This document shows, in pieces, positions 34,678-44,096 of a stretch of DNA of 64,000 nt (position 1 is its first letter; each line of letters begins with the position of its first letter). The notes under the pieces were generated by a model. The model was not told the DNA's origin. It saw only the letters and a list, made by a program, of their open reading frames with translations, and searched no databases. Source of the stretch: Acinetobacter baylyi DSM 14961 = CIP 107474 (lineage in GTDB: Bacteria; Pseudomonadota; Gammaproteobacteria; Pseudomonadales; Moraxellaceae). The translations under genes were made by a program, and so were the position numbers. The stretch lies in contig NZ_KB849628.1 in assembly GCF_000368685.1 (NCBI RefSeq), positions 62,001 to 126,000 on the forward strand. The letters run 5' to 3'.

Positions 34678-36357
34678 ATGGAAGGTTCTGTTCAACACAA
34701 AGAACGACTATGGACAACACGTCGACAAAGCAAACAACTTAAGCTGGAAATGGCACAAAAGTATAGCGATGGTGTAGTCATTCCAACTCAAGATATTATT
34801 AAAGTTTTAGAAATTTTAATTACCCCAGGTGATCGGGTAGTACTCGAAGGGAATAATCAAAAACAGGCTGATTTTTTATCGCGCTCATTGGCAAAAACTA
34901 ATCCAGAAATCCTTCATGATCTACATATGATTATGCCAAGTGTTGGACGTCCAGAGCATTTGGATTTATTTGAACATGGTATTGCACGCAAACTCGATTT
35001 TTCATTTGCAGGTACACAAAGCTTAAGGATTAGTCAACTCTTAGAAGATGGCTTGCTTGAAATAGGCGCAATCCATACTTATATCGAATTATATTCTCGT
35101 TTACTGGTCGATCTGATCCCGAACGTGGTGTTATCAGCGGGATTTATGGCAGATCGCCAAGGCAATATTTACACCGGACCAAGTACAGAAGATTCACCTG
35201 CACTGATCGAACCAGCAGCATTTAGTGATGGAATCGTGATCGTTCAAGTGAATGAACTGGTCGATGATGTAACAGATTTACCTCGTGTAGATATACCATC
35301 ATCTTGGGTCGATTTTGTGGTTGTCGCAGATCAACCATTTTATATTGAGCCGTTATTTACCCGAGATCCCAAACATATTAAACCTGTGCATGTACTTATG
35401 GCCATGATGGCGATTCGCGGTATTTATGAAAAGCATCAGGTGCAATCGCTTAATCATGGTATTGGTTTTAATACGGCTGCCATAGAGCTTATTTTACCGA
35501 TCTATGGTGAATCATTAGGTTTAAAAGGAAAAATCTGTCGGAACTGGACCTTAAACCCACATCCTACTTTAATTCCGGCGATCGAAACGGGTTGGGTCGA
35601 AAGTGTGCATTGTTTTGGTACAGAGCTCGGAATGGAAAAGTACATTGCTGCACGCCCTGATGTATTTTTTACTGGACGAGATGGTTCTTTACGCTCCAAC
35701 CGTATGATGTGTCAGCTTGCAGGTCAGTATGCGGTTGATTTATTTATTGGTGCAACTTTACAGGTGGATGGTGATGGACATTCTTCTACGGTAACCAAGG
35801 GCCGTTTGGCTGGCTTTGGCGGTGCACCAAATATGGGACATGACCCGCGTGGCCGCCGTCATGCGACACCTGCTTGGATGGATATGCGTATTGCAGGCAA
35901 TACTGAAACAGATACCTACTTGGCAAGGGGCAAAAAACTGGTTGTTCAAATGGTAGAAACCTATCAGGAAGGTGGCAAGCCAACATTTGTCAAGACTTTA
36001 GATGCTGTGGATGTGGCCAAAAAAGCTGGCATGGCTTTGGCACCCATTATGGTCTATGGCGATGATGTCACACATTTATTAACGGAAGAAGGAATTGCCT
36101 ATCTTTATAAAGCCAGAAGTTTAGAAGAACGTCGCGATATGATTGCTGCTGTGGCAGGCGTAACCGATATCGGTCTGAACCATGATCCGAAGAAGACACA
36201 AAAATTGCGTCAGGAAGGATTGGTGGTATTTCCAGAAGATTTAGGAATTCGTCGTACAGATGCAACCCGAGAACTTTTGGCTGCAAAAAATATCGCAGAT
36301 TTGGTGACATGGTCTGACGGCTTATATCAACCACCAGCAAAATTCAGGAGCTGGTAA
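34678..36357 (+). CDS. mdcA: Malonate decarboxylase alpha subunit (acetyl-S-ACP:malonate ACP transferase)
   Basis: 559 aa, alpha subunit of the biotin-independent malonate decarboxylase; transfers the ACP thiol between acetyl and malonyl groups so that malonyl-S-ACP can be decarboxylated. Family features such as the MPSVGRPEHLDLFEHG and VTKGRLAGFGGAPNMGHDPRGRRH segments are present. First gene of the mdc operon; AAGGAAAC precedes the ATG. Cytoplasmic. Confidence 0.95.
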   Translation: MEGSVQHKERLWTTRRQSKQLKLEMAQKYSDGVVIPTQDIIKVLEILITPGDRVVLEGNNQKQADFLSRSLAKTNPEILHDLHMIMPSVGRPEHLDLFEHGIARKLDFSFAGTQSLRISQLLEDGLLEIGAIHTYIELYSRLLVDLIPNVVLSAGFMADRQGNIYTGPSTEDSPALIEPAAFSDGIVIVQVNELVDDVTDLPRVDIPSSWVDFVVVADQPFYIEPLFTRDPKHIKPVHVLMAMMAIRGIYEKHQVQSLNHGIGFNTAAIELILPIYGESLGLKGKICRNWTLNPHPTLIPAIETGWVESVHCFGTELGMEKYIAARPDVFFTGRDGSLRSNRMMCQLAGQYAVDLFIGATLQVDGDGHSSTVTKGRLAGFGGAPNMGHDPRGRRHATPAWMDMRIAGNTETDTYLARGKKLVVQMVETYQEGGKPTFVKTLDAVDVAKKAGMALAPIMVYGDDVTHLLTEEGIAYLYKARSLEERRDMIAAVAGVTDIGLNHDPKKTQKLRQEGLVVFPEDLGIRRTDATRELLAAKNIADLVTWSDGLYQPPAKFRSW

Positions 36358-37259
36358 TGAATGCGATTTTAAAAAAGACTCACTTTTCTACAGCCGAATA
36401 TTTAGCTGATTTGGCCGTTCAAGCGCTGATAGACGAAGTAAATTTAACACCAAAGCCCGCATTGGTTGATCGGCGTGGGGGTGGTGCTCACGATGATTTA
36501 AATCTTGAGTTAATGGAAAAATCTGCATATAGCTTATTTCCAATGTTTAAGGCCATGGCAGAGGCTGCAGAAATACATGGTGAAGTCAATCAGGCACTTC
36601 GAGAAGATATTGGTCAGCTTGGGAGACAAGGCGAGCAACGTATGTTGCAGGTAACACACGGTATCAATACACATCGTGGTGCAATCTGGTCTATTGGTTT
36701 AGTGCTGACAGCAACTGCACTGACTTTATATAAGCAGGAGCCTTGTCTGATAACAGAGATTTGTAAGACAGCGGCTGAAATTGCATTGCTTGAAGACCGT
36801 TTTATTCCAAAGCAACAATTCAGTCATGGTCAGATGGTACGACAAAAATTTGGAATAAATGGTGCCAAGCAGCAAGCACAGCAAGGCTTTCCTATCATTC
36901 TTGAGTTTGGTCTGGTTCAGTTACAGTGTAGTCGTGCGCTAAATACAACAGAAACTGAAGCAAGATTAAATGCATTACTTGCCATGATGGCAGAGCTCTC
37001 AGATACCTGTGTTGTTCATCGGGCTGGACTTGATGGATTAAATATGATGCAAAGCGGAGCCAGAGAAGTTCTGCAATTGGGAGGTTGTTCTACCAATGAA
37101 GGGCAACAACGGCTTGAACAGTTAGAACAAAATTTATTGCGAATACGCGCTTCGGCAGGTGGCGCTGCAGACTTGCTCGCTACACTATTATTTTTGGATC
37201 AGGCTGAACAACATAACAGCAGTGCACCGCAAGGAAGAAGAAATCAATGGAAATATTAA
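36357..37259 (+). CDS. mdcB: Triphosphoribosyl-dephospho-CoA synthase
   Basis: 300 aa, makes the precursor of the 2'-(5''-phosphoribosyl)-3'-dephospho-CoA prosthetic group of MdcC from ATP and dephospho-CoA. Conserved PALVDRRGGGAHDDLN and THGINTHRGAIWS segments match the CitG/MdcB family. ATG overlaps the mdcA stop by one base (TAATG), translational coupling. Confidence 0.93.
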   Translation: MNAILKKTHFSTAEYLADLAVQALIDEVNLTPKPALVDRRGGGAHDDLNLELMEKSAYSLFPMFKAMAEAAEIHGEVNQALREDIGQLGRQGEQRMLQVTHGINTHRGAIWSIGLVLTATALTLYKQEPCLITEICKTAAEIALLEDRFIPKQQFSHGQMVRQKFGINGAKQQAQQGFPIILEFGLVQLQCSRALNTTETEARLNALLAMMAELSDTCVVHRAGLDGLNMMQSGAREVLQLGGCSTNEGQQRLEQLEQNLLRIRASAGGAADLLATLLFLDQAEQHNSSAPQGRRNQWKY

Positions 37260-37546
37260 ACTTTGAATTTACTGCAAAGCATCCACCTTTAAAAAAGACA
37301 CGAGTGGGATGTGTGGGATCTGGTGATTTAGAAATTTTGATGCAACCTGCGACGACTGGAAAAACAACAATTCATGTCATTACTTCAGTCGATGGCAGTG
37401 AGCAACGCTGGAAAAACCTGTTTGAGCGTATTTTTTTAGAACAGGACATGCCTGCGGTGCATATGGATATTCATGATTTTGGTGCCACACCTGGCGTTGT
37501 CAGATTACGACTTGAACAGGCATTTGAGGAGGTGTTACATGGCTGA
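37247..37546 (+). CDS. mdcC: Malonate decarboxylase acyl carrier protein (delta)
   Basis: 99-aa acyl carrier protein. Ser25 in GCVGSGDLEIL is the expected attachment serine for the phosphoribosyl-dephospho-CoA group (compare Ser25 of Klebsiella MdcC). The ATG overlaps the end of mdcB by 13 nt, and its stop overlaps the mdcD start. Confidence 0.95.
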   Translation: MEILNFEFTAKHPPLKKTRVGCVGSGDLEILMQPATTGKTTIHVITSVDGSEQRWKNLFERIFLEQDMPAVHMDIHDFGATPGVVRLRLEQAFEEVLHG

Positions 37547-38390
37547 TATTGATTACTTACTCAATAAACAAAGTTTTATCGAGATGGATGCACGTGAGCG
37601 CGCCAAATCTCTATTTGATCTGAATAGCTGTAAGGAATTACTCGATCCTTTTGCAGGTGTAATGTCTCCTTGGTTACTTAGACAAAATATCGTACCTCAA
37701 GCGGACGATGGCGTTGTGGTCATGAAAGGATTCATCGAACAGCAACCCGCTGTGGTTATTTCTGTTGAAGGCAGTTTTCAAGGAGGCAGTTTGGGCGAGG
37801 TAGGCGGTGCCAAAATTGCAGGTGCACTTGAGCTTGCAATTGAAGATAACTGTAATCATATTCCAACCCGAGCAATTCTGTTACTTGAAACTGGTGGGGT
37901 ACGCTTGCAGGAAGCCAATTTGGGACTCGCAGCAATTGCTGAAATCCATTCTGCAATCGTTGAACTTCGTCATTATCAACCTGTCATTGGTGTTATAGCG
38001 GGAAGCGTAGGATGCTTTGGCGGAATGTCGATCGCTGCGGGATTATGTAGTTATCTCATCATGACCCAAGAAGGTCGTTTAGGACTAAATGGCCCTCAAG
38101 TGATTGAACAGGAAGCTGGTATTGATGAATATAATGCCAAAGATCGTCCTTTCATCTGGAGTATTACGGGCGGAGAGCAGCGTTTTGCTAGTGGATTGAT
38201 CGATGCTTATGTTGAAGATGACCGTGAACTCATAAAACAAAAGGTGATTGCGTATATTCAACAAGGTATTCCTCAGGTTCAGCGTAGTACGCAGTCTACA
38301 TTTTATTTGTCTAAACTCTTTCAGCTCGATACGTCAGATCAAATTTTGCCTGTAGATGTTAGAAAATTATATCAAGGAGAACAGGCATGA
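37539..38390 (+). CDS. mdcD: Malonate decarboxylase beta subunit
   Basis: 283-aa carboxyltransferase-like subunit; with MdcE it decarboxylates malonyl-S-ACP. Contains the crotonase-like GSVGCFGGMSIAAGL segment. The frame opens earlier at 37473, but GAGGAGG precedes the ATG at 37539, which overlaps the mdcC stop by 8 nt. Chosen N-terminus: MADIDYLLNKQSF. Confidence 0.93.
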   Translation: MADIDYLLNKQSFIEMDARERAKSLFDLNSCKELLDPFAGVMSPWLLRQNIVPQADDGVVVMKGFIEQQPAVVISVEGSFQGGSLGEVGGAKIAGALELAIEDNCNHIPTRAILLLETGGVRLQEANLGLAAIAEIHSAIVELRHYQPVIGVIAGSVGCFGGMSIAAGLCSYLIMTQEGRLGLNGPQVIEQEAGIDEYNAKDRPFIWSITGGEQRFASGLIDAYVEDDRELIKQKVIAYIQQGIPQVQRSTQSTFYLSKLFQLDTSDQILPVDVRKLYQGEQA

Positions 38391-39214
38391 ACATGGATGT
38401 CAATGCAGTAAAAAATTCGACCAGAGGTAAACACTGGTTCAACTTGCTAACACAGGGCTTTAATTTGATTGCGAGTGGTATCGATTCACTACTGATTGCT
38501 GAGGGGCAGCTTGGCGAAAATAAAATCAGTGTATTTTGTGTAGTACCAGATTCTCATAATCACTTTCCACGTGCACGTCAGGGAGAGGTGGGCTTATTAG
38601 AAGGTTGGTCACTTGCTCAAGCGATTGATCAAATCATTGAGTCAGATCAAAACCTAACTCACAAACGCGGTATTTTATGTATTGTGGATGTACCCAGTCA
38701 GGCATATGGCCGCCGTGAAGAATTACTGGGTATTCATCAAGCTTTAGCAGCAGCAGCAGATAGCTACGTAAGAGCTCGTCTTGCAGGACATCCTGTTGTG
38801 AGTCTACTCGTAGGCAAATCAATGTCTGGTGCATTCTTGGCGCATGGCTATCAGGCAAATCGCATTCTAGCGTTGAAGGATCAAGGAGTGATGGTACATG
38901 CAATGGGCAAGGAATCTGCGGCACGTGTTACCTTGAGAACCGTAGATGAACTTGAAAACTTGGCTGCGAATATTCCACCCATGGCTTATGACATCGAAAG
39001 TTATAATTCTTTAGGATTGTTATCAGGCCTATTAAATGTCAGTCATGCAGATCATCCTACAACGTCTGATATTGATTATATACAACAAACTTTAAGCCAG
39101 ACCTTTCAAGAGATCCGAAATCAAGGAACTTCTGATTTGAAGCATCGTTTGAGTGCGAAAAATCGTGAGGCATCTGTACATGTACGTGAGCTTTTGCGTG
39201 AGCAATGGTCATGA
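38387..39214 (+). CDS. mdcE: Malonate decarboxylase gamma subunit
   Basis: 275 aa, partner of MdcD in the decarboxylase. Motif LVGKSMSGAFLAHGYQANRI and HAMGKESAARVT are typical of MdcE. Overlaps mdcD by 4 nt (ATGA), with AAGGAG ahead of the ATG. Confidence 0.93.
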   Translation: MNMDVNAVKNSTRGKHWFNLLTQGFNLIASGIDSLLIAEGQLGENKISVFCVVPDSHNHFPRARQGEVGLLEGWSLAQAIDQIIESDQNLTHKRGILCIVDVPSQAYGRREELLGIHQALAAAADSYVRARLAGHPVVSLLVGKSMSGAFLAHGYQANRILALKDQGVMVHAMGKESAARVTLRTVDELENLAANIPPMAYDIESYNSLGLLSGLLNVSHADHPTTSDIDYIQQTLSQTFQEIRNQGTSDLKHRLSAKNREASVHVRELLREQWS

Positions 39215-39813
39215 GCACACGCTTTCGCCCCCATGATTTGCTATGGGGAATGACCTGCGAAATGTTGCCAGAAGATGCACCACATTGGGTGAAAGATGCT
39301 GTAGGTGATGATAGACCAGTGGTTGTAAGACGGGCTAAATCTGATAGCGGAATAGTCCCTGTAGGAATACGGGGTATGCAAAGAAACCAGCGTTTTGCGA
39401 CATATATGAATGATAATGTCATTACAAAGTGTGTACAACCAGAATCTTTAGTTCATCAAGATTTACGATTGTATCCACATCTTGAGCAGAGCTTAAACGC
39501 TGTGGCTTCTGTAATGAATCATCAACATTTTGTTTGGGGATATACAGGCAGTGTTGGATTTGAGCTAGTTACAGGCCTCAAAACAGTCACTCAAAGTAGT
39601 GATATCGACCTGCTAATTCGTACAGAGCAACCGATGTCGAAATTGGATGCTCAAGATATTTTAAAACGACTGGATGCTCTGAATTTGAGAATAGATATAC
39701 AGCTTCAGACACCAAATGGTGGGGTGGCACTTCAGGAATGGGCGAGCGTTACAGGGAAGGTGTTACTTAAGCGTAATGAGGGTGCGTTTCTGGTGGAAAA
39801 TCCGTGGCGTTAA
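39211..39813 (+). CDS. mdcG: Phosphoribosyl-dephospho-CoA transferase
   Basis: About 200 aa; attaches the prosthetic group to MdcC. It shows a nucleotidyltransferase-like motif: GSVGFE followed by SSDIDLLIR. The start at 39211 overlaps the mdcE stop (ATGA); an ATG two codons upstream (39205) is equally possible because the SD is unclear. Confidence 0.9.
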   Translation: MSTRFRPHDLLWGMTCEMLPEDAPHWVKDAVGDDRPVVVRRAKSDSGIVPVGIRGMQRNQRFATYMNDNVITKCVQPESLVHQDLRLYPHLEQSLNAVASVMNHQHFVWGYTGSVGFELVTGLKTVTQSSDIDLLIRTEQPMSKLDAQDILKRLDALNLRIDIQLQTPNGGVALQEWASVTGKVLLKRNEGAFLVENPWR

Positions 39814-39825
39814 AGGAGTAACAAT

Positions 39826-40752
39826 ATGAGTTCGATTTGGGTATATCCAGGACAGGGTGCTCAGAAGATTAATATGCTACATGATCTTCCAAAGCATCCA
39901 TTGGTTGATCGCTATCTTGAACAAGCATCTGATGTATTAAATGAAAATATTATGCTGCTTGATCAGGCCGATTCACTCAAATCAACTTACTCGGTGCAAT
40001 TATGTTTATATGTGGCAGGTGTCATTAGCTCTGAATTGTTGCGATTGCATGGTGTAAAACCCAAATTTGTGGCTGGTTTATCGATTGGGGCGTGGGCTGC
40101 TGCGACAGTTGCACATGTGATTCGTTTTGAAGATGGTTTGAAATTGGTCGCCAAAAGAGCACAACTGATGCAGCAGGCTTACCCTAAAGGTTACGGAATG
40201 ACCGCCATTCTGGGAGCAGATTGCTCTCAAATTGAGCAATGGATTGAGCAAACTCAACAAAATCAGCAAGTATTCATTGCAAATCTGAATACTGAAAATC
40301 AAGTGGTCATTTCTGGTTCAGAGCAAGCCATGCAGTATGTAATTCATCATGCACAGCAAAATGGAGCAATTGCAAAAAAGGTTGAAATCAGTGTGCCCTC
40401 ACATTGCGTACTATTGGAAAAACAGGCACACCAACTGGCGGGTTTTATGGAGGAAATACCTACGCAACAACCTACGATTCAATATTTAAGTGGTACATCG
40501 GCACGTTTACTCAGAACGAATACACAGATTATGAATGATCTCGCATTCAATATGAGTCGTATGATTGACTGGCACAATACAGTTCAGGCTGCTTGGGAAC
40601 GCGGTGCTCGTTTACAAATAGAAGCCTTGCCTGGCACGGTACTTACTAGTTTGGCTCGAAAAATATTTAAAGAAGGAACGTTATTGTCGTTCCAAAACAC
40701 ATCAATTGAAACTCTGATCATTGCCATGCAAAAACAACAAGATTTTGTATAA
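39826..40752 (+). CDS. mdcH: Malonyl-CoA:ACP transacylase of malonate decarboxylase
   Basis: 308 aa, FabD-like transacylase charging MdcC with malonyl. Active-site GLSIGAW gives the GxSxG nucleophile (Ser about residue 87), and VPSHC near residue 192 fits the His position. GGAG precedes the ATG; 12 nt after mdcG. Confidence 0.93.
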   Translation: MSSIWVYPGQGAQKINMLHDLPKHPLVDRYLEQASDVLNENIMLLDQADSLKSTYSVQLCLYVAGVISSELLRLHGVKPKFVAGLSIGAWAAATVAHVIRFEDGLKLVAKRAQLMQQAYPKGYGMTAILGADCSQIEQWIEQTQQNQQVFIANLNTENQVVISGSEQAMQYVIHHAQQNGAIAKKVEISVPSHCVLLEKQAHQLAGFMEEIPTQQPTIQYLSGTSARLLRTNTQIMNDLAFNMSRMIDWHNTVQAAWERGARLQIEALPGTVLTSLARKIFKEGTLLSFQNTSIETLIIAMQKQQDFV

Positions 40753-40799
40753 AGCATAATCAGAAAATAATGAAACTCAAAGGATAGAGGAAATTTGAC

Positions 40800-41213
40800 A
40801 TGATTATCTATGGAGTAGGTTTACTGGCACTTTGCACTTTAGTGGGTGTAATTATTGGTGATGCGCTTGGAGTATTACTCGGAGTTCCTTCCAATGTTGG
40901 CGGGGTGGGTATTGCAATGATATTACTTATTTTCATTCGTTTATCGCTTGAAAAGCGTGGTCTATTGCATGTTGAAACTGAAAAAGGTGTTGTTTTCTGG
41001 GGAATGATGTATATCCCTGTAGTCGTAGCAATGGCTGCTCAGCAAAATGTTGTTTCAGCTATTACCAGTGGACATATGGCTGTTTTGGCTGCGATCTGTA
41101 CTGTTGTGGTATGTACTTTAACCATTGCTGGATTGAGTCGCTATAAGAAAGGTACACCATTACCAAAAGAAGAAATAACAATGACTGGCATTGGAGAAAA
41201 AGCTCATGGTTGA
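40800..41213 (+). CDS. mdcL: Malonate transporter subunit MdcL
   Basis: 137-aa membrane protein with about four hydrophobic helices (starts MIIYGVGLLALCTLVG). MdcL and MdcM together form the MdcLM (MSS-type) malonate:Na+ symporter. AGGATAGAGG lies just upstream. 47 nt after mdcH. Confidence 0.9.
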   Translation: MIIYGVGLLALCTLVGVIIGDALGVLLGVPSNVGGVGIAMILLIFIRLSLEKRGLLHVETEKGVVFWGMMYIPVVVAMAAQQNVVSAITSGHMAVLAAICTVVVCTLTIAGLSRYKKGTPLPKEEITMTGIGEKAHG

Positions 41214-41973
41214 GATGCTATTAAAAGATTTAACTCATTTAGGTTTAATTACAGCATTTGCTTTAATTGCACTTATCATGTGGCTATCGACAAAATTATC
41301 TAAATATTTGACTCGAGGGCGAGTACATGCTTCAGCTATCGCAATTATTATTGGACTTATTTTGGCTTGGGTAGGTGGAACTTATACAGGTGGACAAAAG
41401 GGCATTACAGATATTGCACTTTTTTCAGGTATAGGATTAATGGGTGGTGCAATGCTACGCGACTTTACCATTGTAGCTACAGCCTTTGAGGTACAAGCAA
41501 CTGAGGCGAAAAAAGCAGGGTTTATTGGCGCATTTTCTTTACTACTTGGAACAATTTTACCGTTTATTGTTGGATGTATTTTTGCATGGATATTTGGTTA
41601 CCGTGATGCTGTGAGTATTACTACCATTGGTGCAGGTGCAGTAACTTATATTGTTGGGCCAGTTACTGGTGCTGCCATTGGTGCCAGCTCAGATGTTATG
41701 GCTTTATCCATTGCTACAGGACTTGTAAAAGCCATATGTGTAATGGTTTCTACGCCTATGACAGCCAAGTTTATGGGGTTGGATAATCCTCGATCTGCGA
41801 TGATTTTTGGTGGGCTTGCAGGTACTGTAAGTGGTGTTTCTGCTGGATTAGCTGCTACGGATCGACGTTTAGTACCTTATGGTGCTTTAACTGCAACATT
41901 CCATACAGGTTTAGGCTGCTTAATGGGGCCAACTGTATTATTTTTTGCAGTGAAAGCATTGATTGGTGCTTAA
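41206..41973 (+). CDS. mdcM: Malonate transporter subunit MdcM
   Basis: About 255 aa, several membrane helices with GAGAVTYIVGPVTGAAIGASSD and AGTVSGVSAGLAATDRRL-type loops. Partner of MdcL. The frame opens at a TTG (41191), but GGAG precedes the ATG at 41206, which overlaps the mdcL stop by 8 nt. Last gene of the operon, ended by the terminator just downstream. Confidence 0.9.
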   Translation: MVEMLLKDLTHLGLITAFALIALIMWLSTKLSKYLTRGRVHASAIAIIIGLILAWVGGTYTGGQKGITDIALFSGIGLMGGAMLRDFTIVATAFEVQATEAKKAGFIGAFSLLLGTILPFIVGCIFAWIFGYRDAVSITTIGAGAVTYIVGPVTGAAIGASSDVMALSIATGLVKAICVMVSTPMTAKFMGLDNPRSAMIFGGLAGTVSGVSAGLAATDRRLVPYGALTATFHTGLGCLMGPTVLFFAVKALIGA

Positions 41974-41983
41974 TTTTCACTCA

Positions 41984-42010
41984 TGGGCAGCGGGCTAAAT
42001 CTGCTGCCCA
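41984..42010. terminator. Terminator between mdcM and the LysR gene
   Basis: TGGGCAGC ... GCTGCCCA: 8-bp stem with a 11-nt loop, in the 40-bp gap between convergent genes. The plus-strand side is followed by AAATTTAT, a weak T tract. Confidence 0.75.
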
Positions 42011-42013
42011 AAT

Positions 42014-42934
42014 TTATATTGCAATATATTGCTTGGCAAACATTCGACATTCTGCGACTAATGCCAGTAAATTAGGATCTCTTTCCTTACTTTTCAAAAA
42101 AACCAGACCGATTTCCTGTTTGATTTGATAGGACCCTTGTAACGGAATTAGTTTGACCGAACTTTCATAAATGGTCGAGATACGTCCAGGCAACAGTGCC
42201 AAACCAACTCCAGTACTCACCATACTCACTAAAGTGAAAATATCACTCACCTGAAGAAAGACTTTAGGGTCTATTCCTGCTTTCTCAAACACTAGGTCAC
42301 TGTCGTTACGAGTCGCAAAACCTTTAGAGAGTGTTAAAAAAGTTTCATCCTTAAGTGTGCTTAAATCAATTTCATCTAAGCTAGCAAGGGGCGAATGTTT
42401 GTTAACCGCAAGATAAATATTATCTTCAAACATAGGTAGACTCTCAAAATCTGGATCCCGAGTGGTCTCATTGAGTGCCACAATAATCGCATCCAATTCT
42501 GTCGATTTTAATTTTTTAACCAGATCCAGATTTGAACTTAACAATAACTGAATATCTAGTTCACCGCGTCTGAGCTTTAAGCGACTGATCACATTCGGAA
42601 TCGTATTGACAGTTAGTGAATATAATGAACCTAAATGCAATACTTTGGCAGCAAAACCTGCTGCCTCTCTGGTTTTATTGATAGTCACCACAATATCTTG
42701 AACAAGTTTATGCGAATGTTCCTGTAATACATAAGCACTTTTAAGCGGAATTAAGTTGCGGCCTTCATGCTTAAATAGTGGACAGCGTAGGGCACTTTCC
42801 AATGAGTGTAGTGCTTTATGAACACTGACATTACTAATTTCCATTTCGGAAGCAGTTTTGGAAAGATTTCCATTACGCATAAAGGCCAAAAAAATCTGGA
42901 GTTTTTTTAAGGTTAATTCTTCATCAATTTCCAT
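42014..42934 (-). CDS. mdcR: LysR-family regulator linked to malonate decarboxylase
   Basis: 306 aa with a LysR HTH (GNLSKTASEMEISNVSVHKAL, about residues 18-38) and effector domain. It is convergent with mdcM. Malonate operons of Klebsiella and Pseudomonas carry a LysR activator MdcR, whereas A. calcoaceticus KCCM 40902 was reported to use the GntR-type MdcY; no MdcY gene is in this window. Symbol given by synteny. Confidence 0.75.
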   Translation of the reverse strand: MEIDEELTLKKLQIFLAFMRNGNLSKTASEMEISNVSVHKALHSLESALRCPLFKHEGRNLIPLKSAYVLQEHSHKLVQDIVVTINKTREAAGFAAKVLHLGSLYSLTVNTIPNVISRLKLRRGELDIQLLLSSNLDLVKKLKSTELDAIIVALNETTRDPDFESLPMFEDNIYLAVNKHSPLASLDEIDLSTLKDETFLTLSKGFATRNDSDLVFEKAGIDPKVFLQVSDIFTLVSMVSTGVGLALLPGRISTIYESSVKLIPLQGSYQIKQEIGLVFLKSKERDPNLLALVAECRMFAKQYIAI

Positions 42935-42971
42935 TTAAAAATCATCCCTGATTATTTATTTATCCAGATTA

Positions 42972-43880
42972 CTAGCCAATATTTTTACAGGTTTCAGAGG
43001 GAGATTGTAAAATCTGACTACCAGCAGGCACGGTATGGGTCAGCCAGACATTTCCCCCAATGGTTGATCCTTTACCAATGATGATACGGCCTAAAATAGT
43101 CGCACCTGCGTAAATCACCACGTCATCTTCAACAATAGGATGACGAGCATAATCTTTTTTCAAACCACCTTGATCATCTGTTTCAAAACGTTTTGCCCCA
43201 AGAGTCACTGCTTGATAAATTCTGACTCGTTCACCAATAATGCAGGTTTCACCAATCACCACACCAGTTCCATGGTCAATAAAGAAGCCTTTACCAATTT
43301 TGGCTCCAGGATGAATATCGATTCCTGTTTCTGAGTGTGCAAGCTCAGAAATGATTCTAGAGACCAGTGGAACATGTGGATAAAGTTGATGTGACAAACG
43401 ATGATATATAATTGCGAGTAAGCCAGGATAGCAAATCAGGACTTCATCGACACTATGTGCAGCAGGATCACCTTCATAGGCTGCAATAACATCTTCATCA
43501 AGTAGACGACGAATTTGAGGTAAAGCATCTGCAAATTCGTGTACGATTTGCTTGGCATATGCATCAAGGTCAGGATGTGAACTTTCTGGATGAAGTTTGG
43601 CTTCATAATTTAATGCCATTCGAGTTTGAATGAGAAGTTCATTTAAAACCCGGTCGAGCGTATAAGCAATATAATAGTTTTCGGTTTGTTGTCGTAATTC
43701 TGATGGGCCAAGCCGCATTGGAAACAAAATACCACACAGGTCATCAATAATGGATTTTAAGATTTCTTTCGACGGTAATTCGCGATCACCCATTTCTTTG
43801 GTTCGATGCTGACTTTCTCGCCAATCATGACGTGCTTTTTGCAAGCCATCAACAACTGACTGGATGTTCCATTGTGTCAT
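42972..43880 (-). CDS. cysE: Serine O-acetyltransferase
   Basis: 302-aa left-handed beta-helix acyltransferase that makes O-acetylserine for cysteine synthesis. The C-terminal hexapeptide repeats (IHPGAKIGKGFFIDHGTGVVIG, IIGERVRIYQAVTLGA region) with catalytic Asp/His are present. The frame begins at a TTG (43901), but AGGAT precedes the ATG at 43880. Transcribed away from the receptor gene; the metabolic connection to its neighbours is not clear. Confidence 0.93.
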   Translation of the reverse strand: MTQWNIQSVVDGLQKARHDWRESQHRTKEMGDRELPSKEILKSIIDDLCGILFPMRLGPSELRQQTENYYIAYTLDRVLNELLIQTRMALNYEAKLHPESSHPDLDAYAKQIVHEFADALPQIRRLLDEDVIAAYEGDPAAHSVDEVLICYPGLLAIIYHRLSHQLYPHVPLVSRIISELAHSETGIDIHPGAKIGKGFFIDHGTGVVIGETCIIGERVRIYQAVTLGAKRFETDDQGGLKKDYARHPIVEDDVVIYAGATILGRIIIGKGSTIGGNVWLTHTVPAGSQILQSPSETCKNIG

Positions 43881-43998
43881 TTGACTATCCTGATATATCA
43901 ATACATGAGAAATATTTAATAAGATTCTATTTTTTAAATCAATTTCAGTTTTTTTTCAATTTAAGACCTGTGTAAAAACCATGAATTTTAGGATTACT

Positions 43999-44017
43999 TT
44001 AAATGATTCTCATGATC
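43999..44017 (+). promoter_or_regulatory. Probable Fur box upstream of the siderophore receptor gene
   Basis: TTAAATGATTCTCATGATC matches 13 of 19 positions of the Fur consensus GATAATGATAATCATTATC, including the block AATGAT...TCAT. It is 80 bp upstream of the receptor ATG. Confidence 0.65.
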
Positions 44018-44096
44018 CAACCTTTTGTCCTATATAATTCCCCAAATTTTTAATTCACATTATTTATTGGGTTATTCTGGCTTGGGGCTGCTGTAT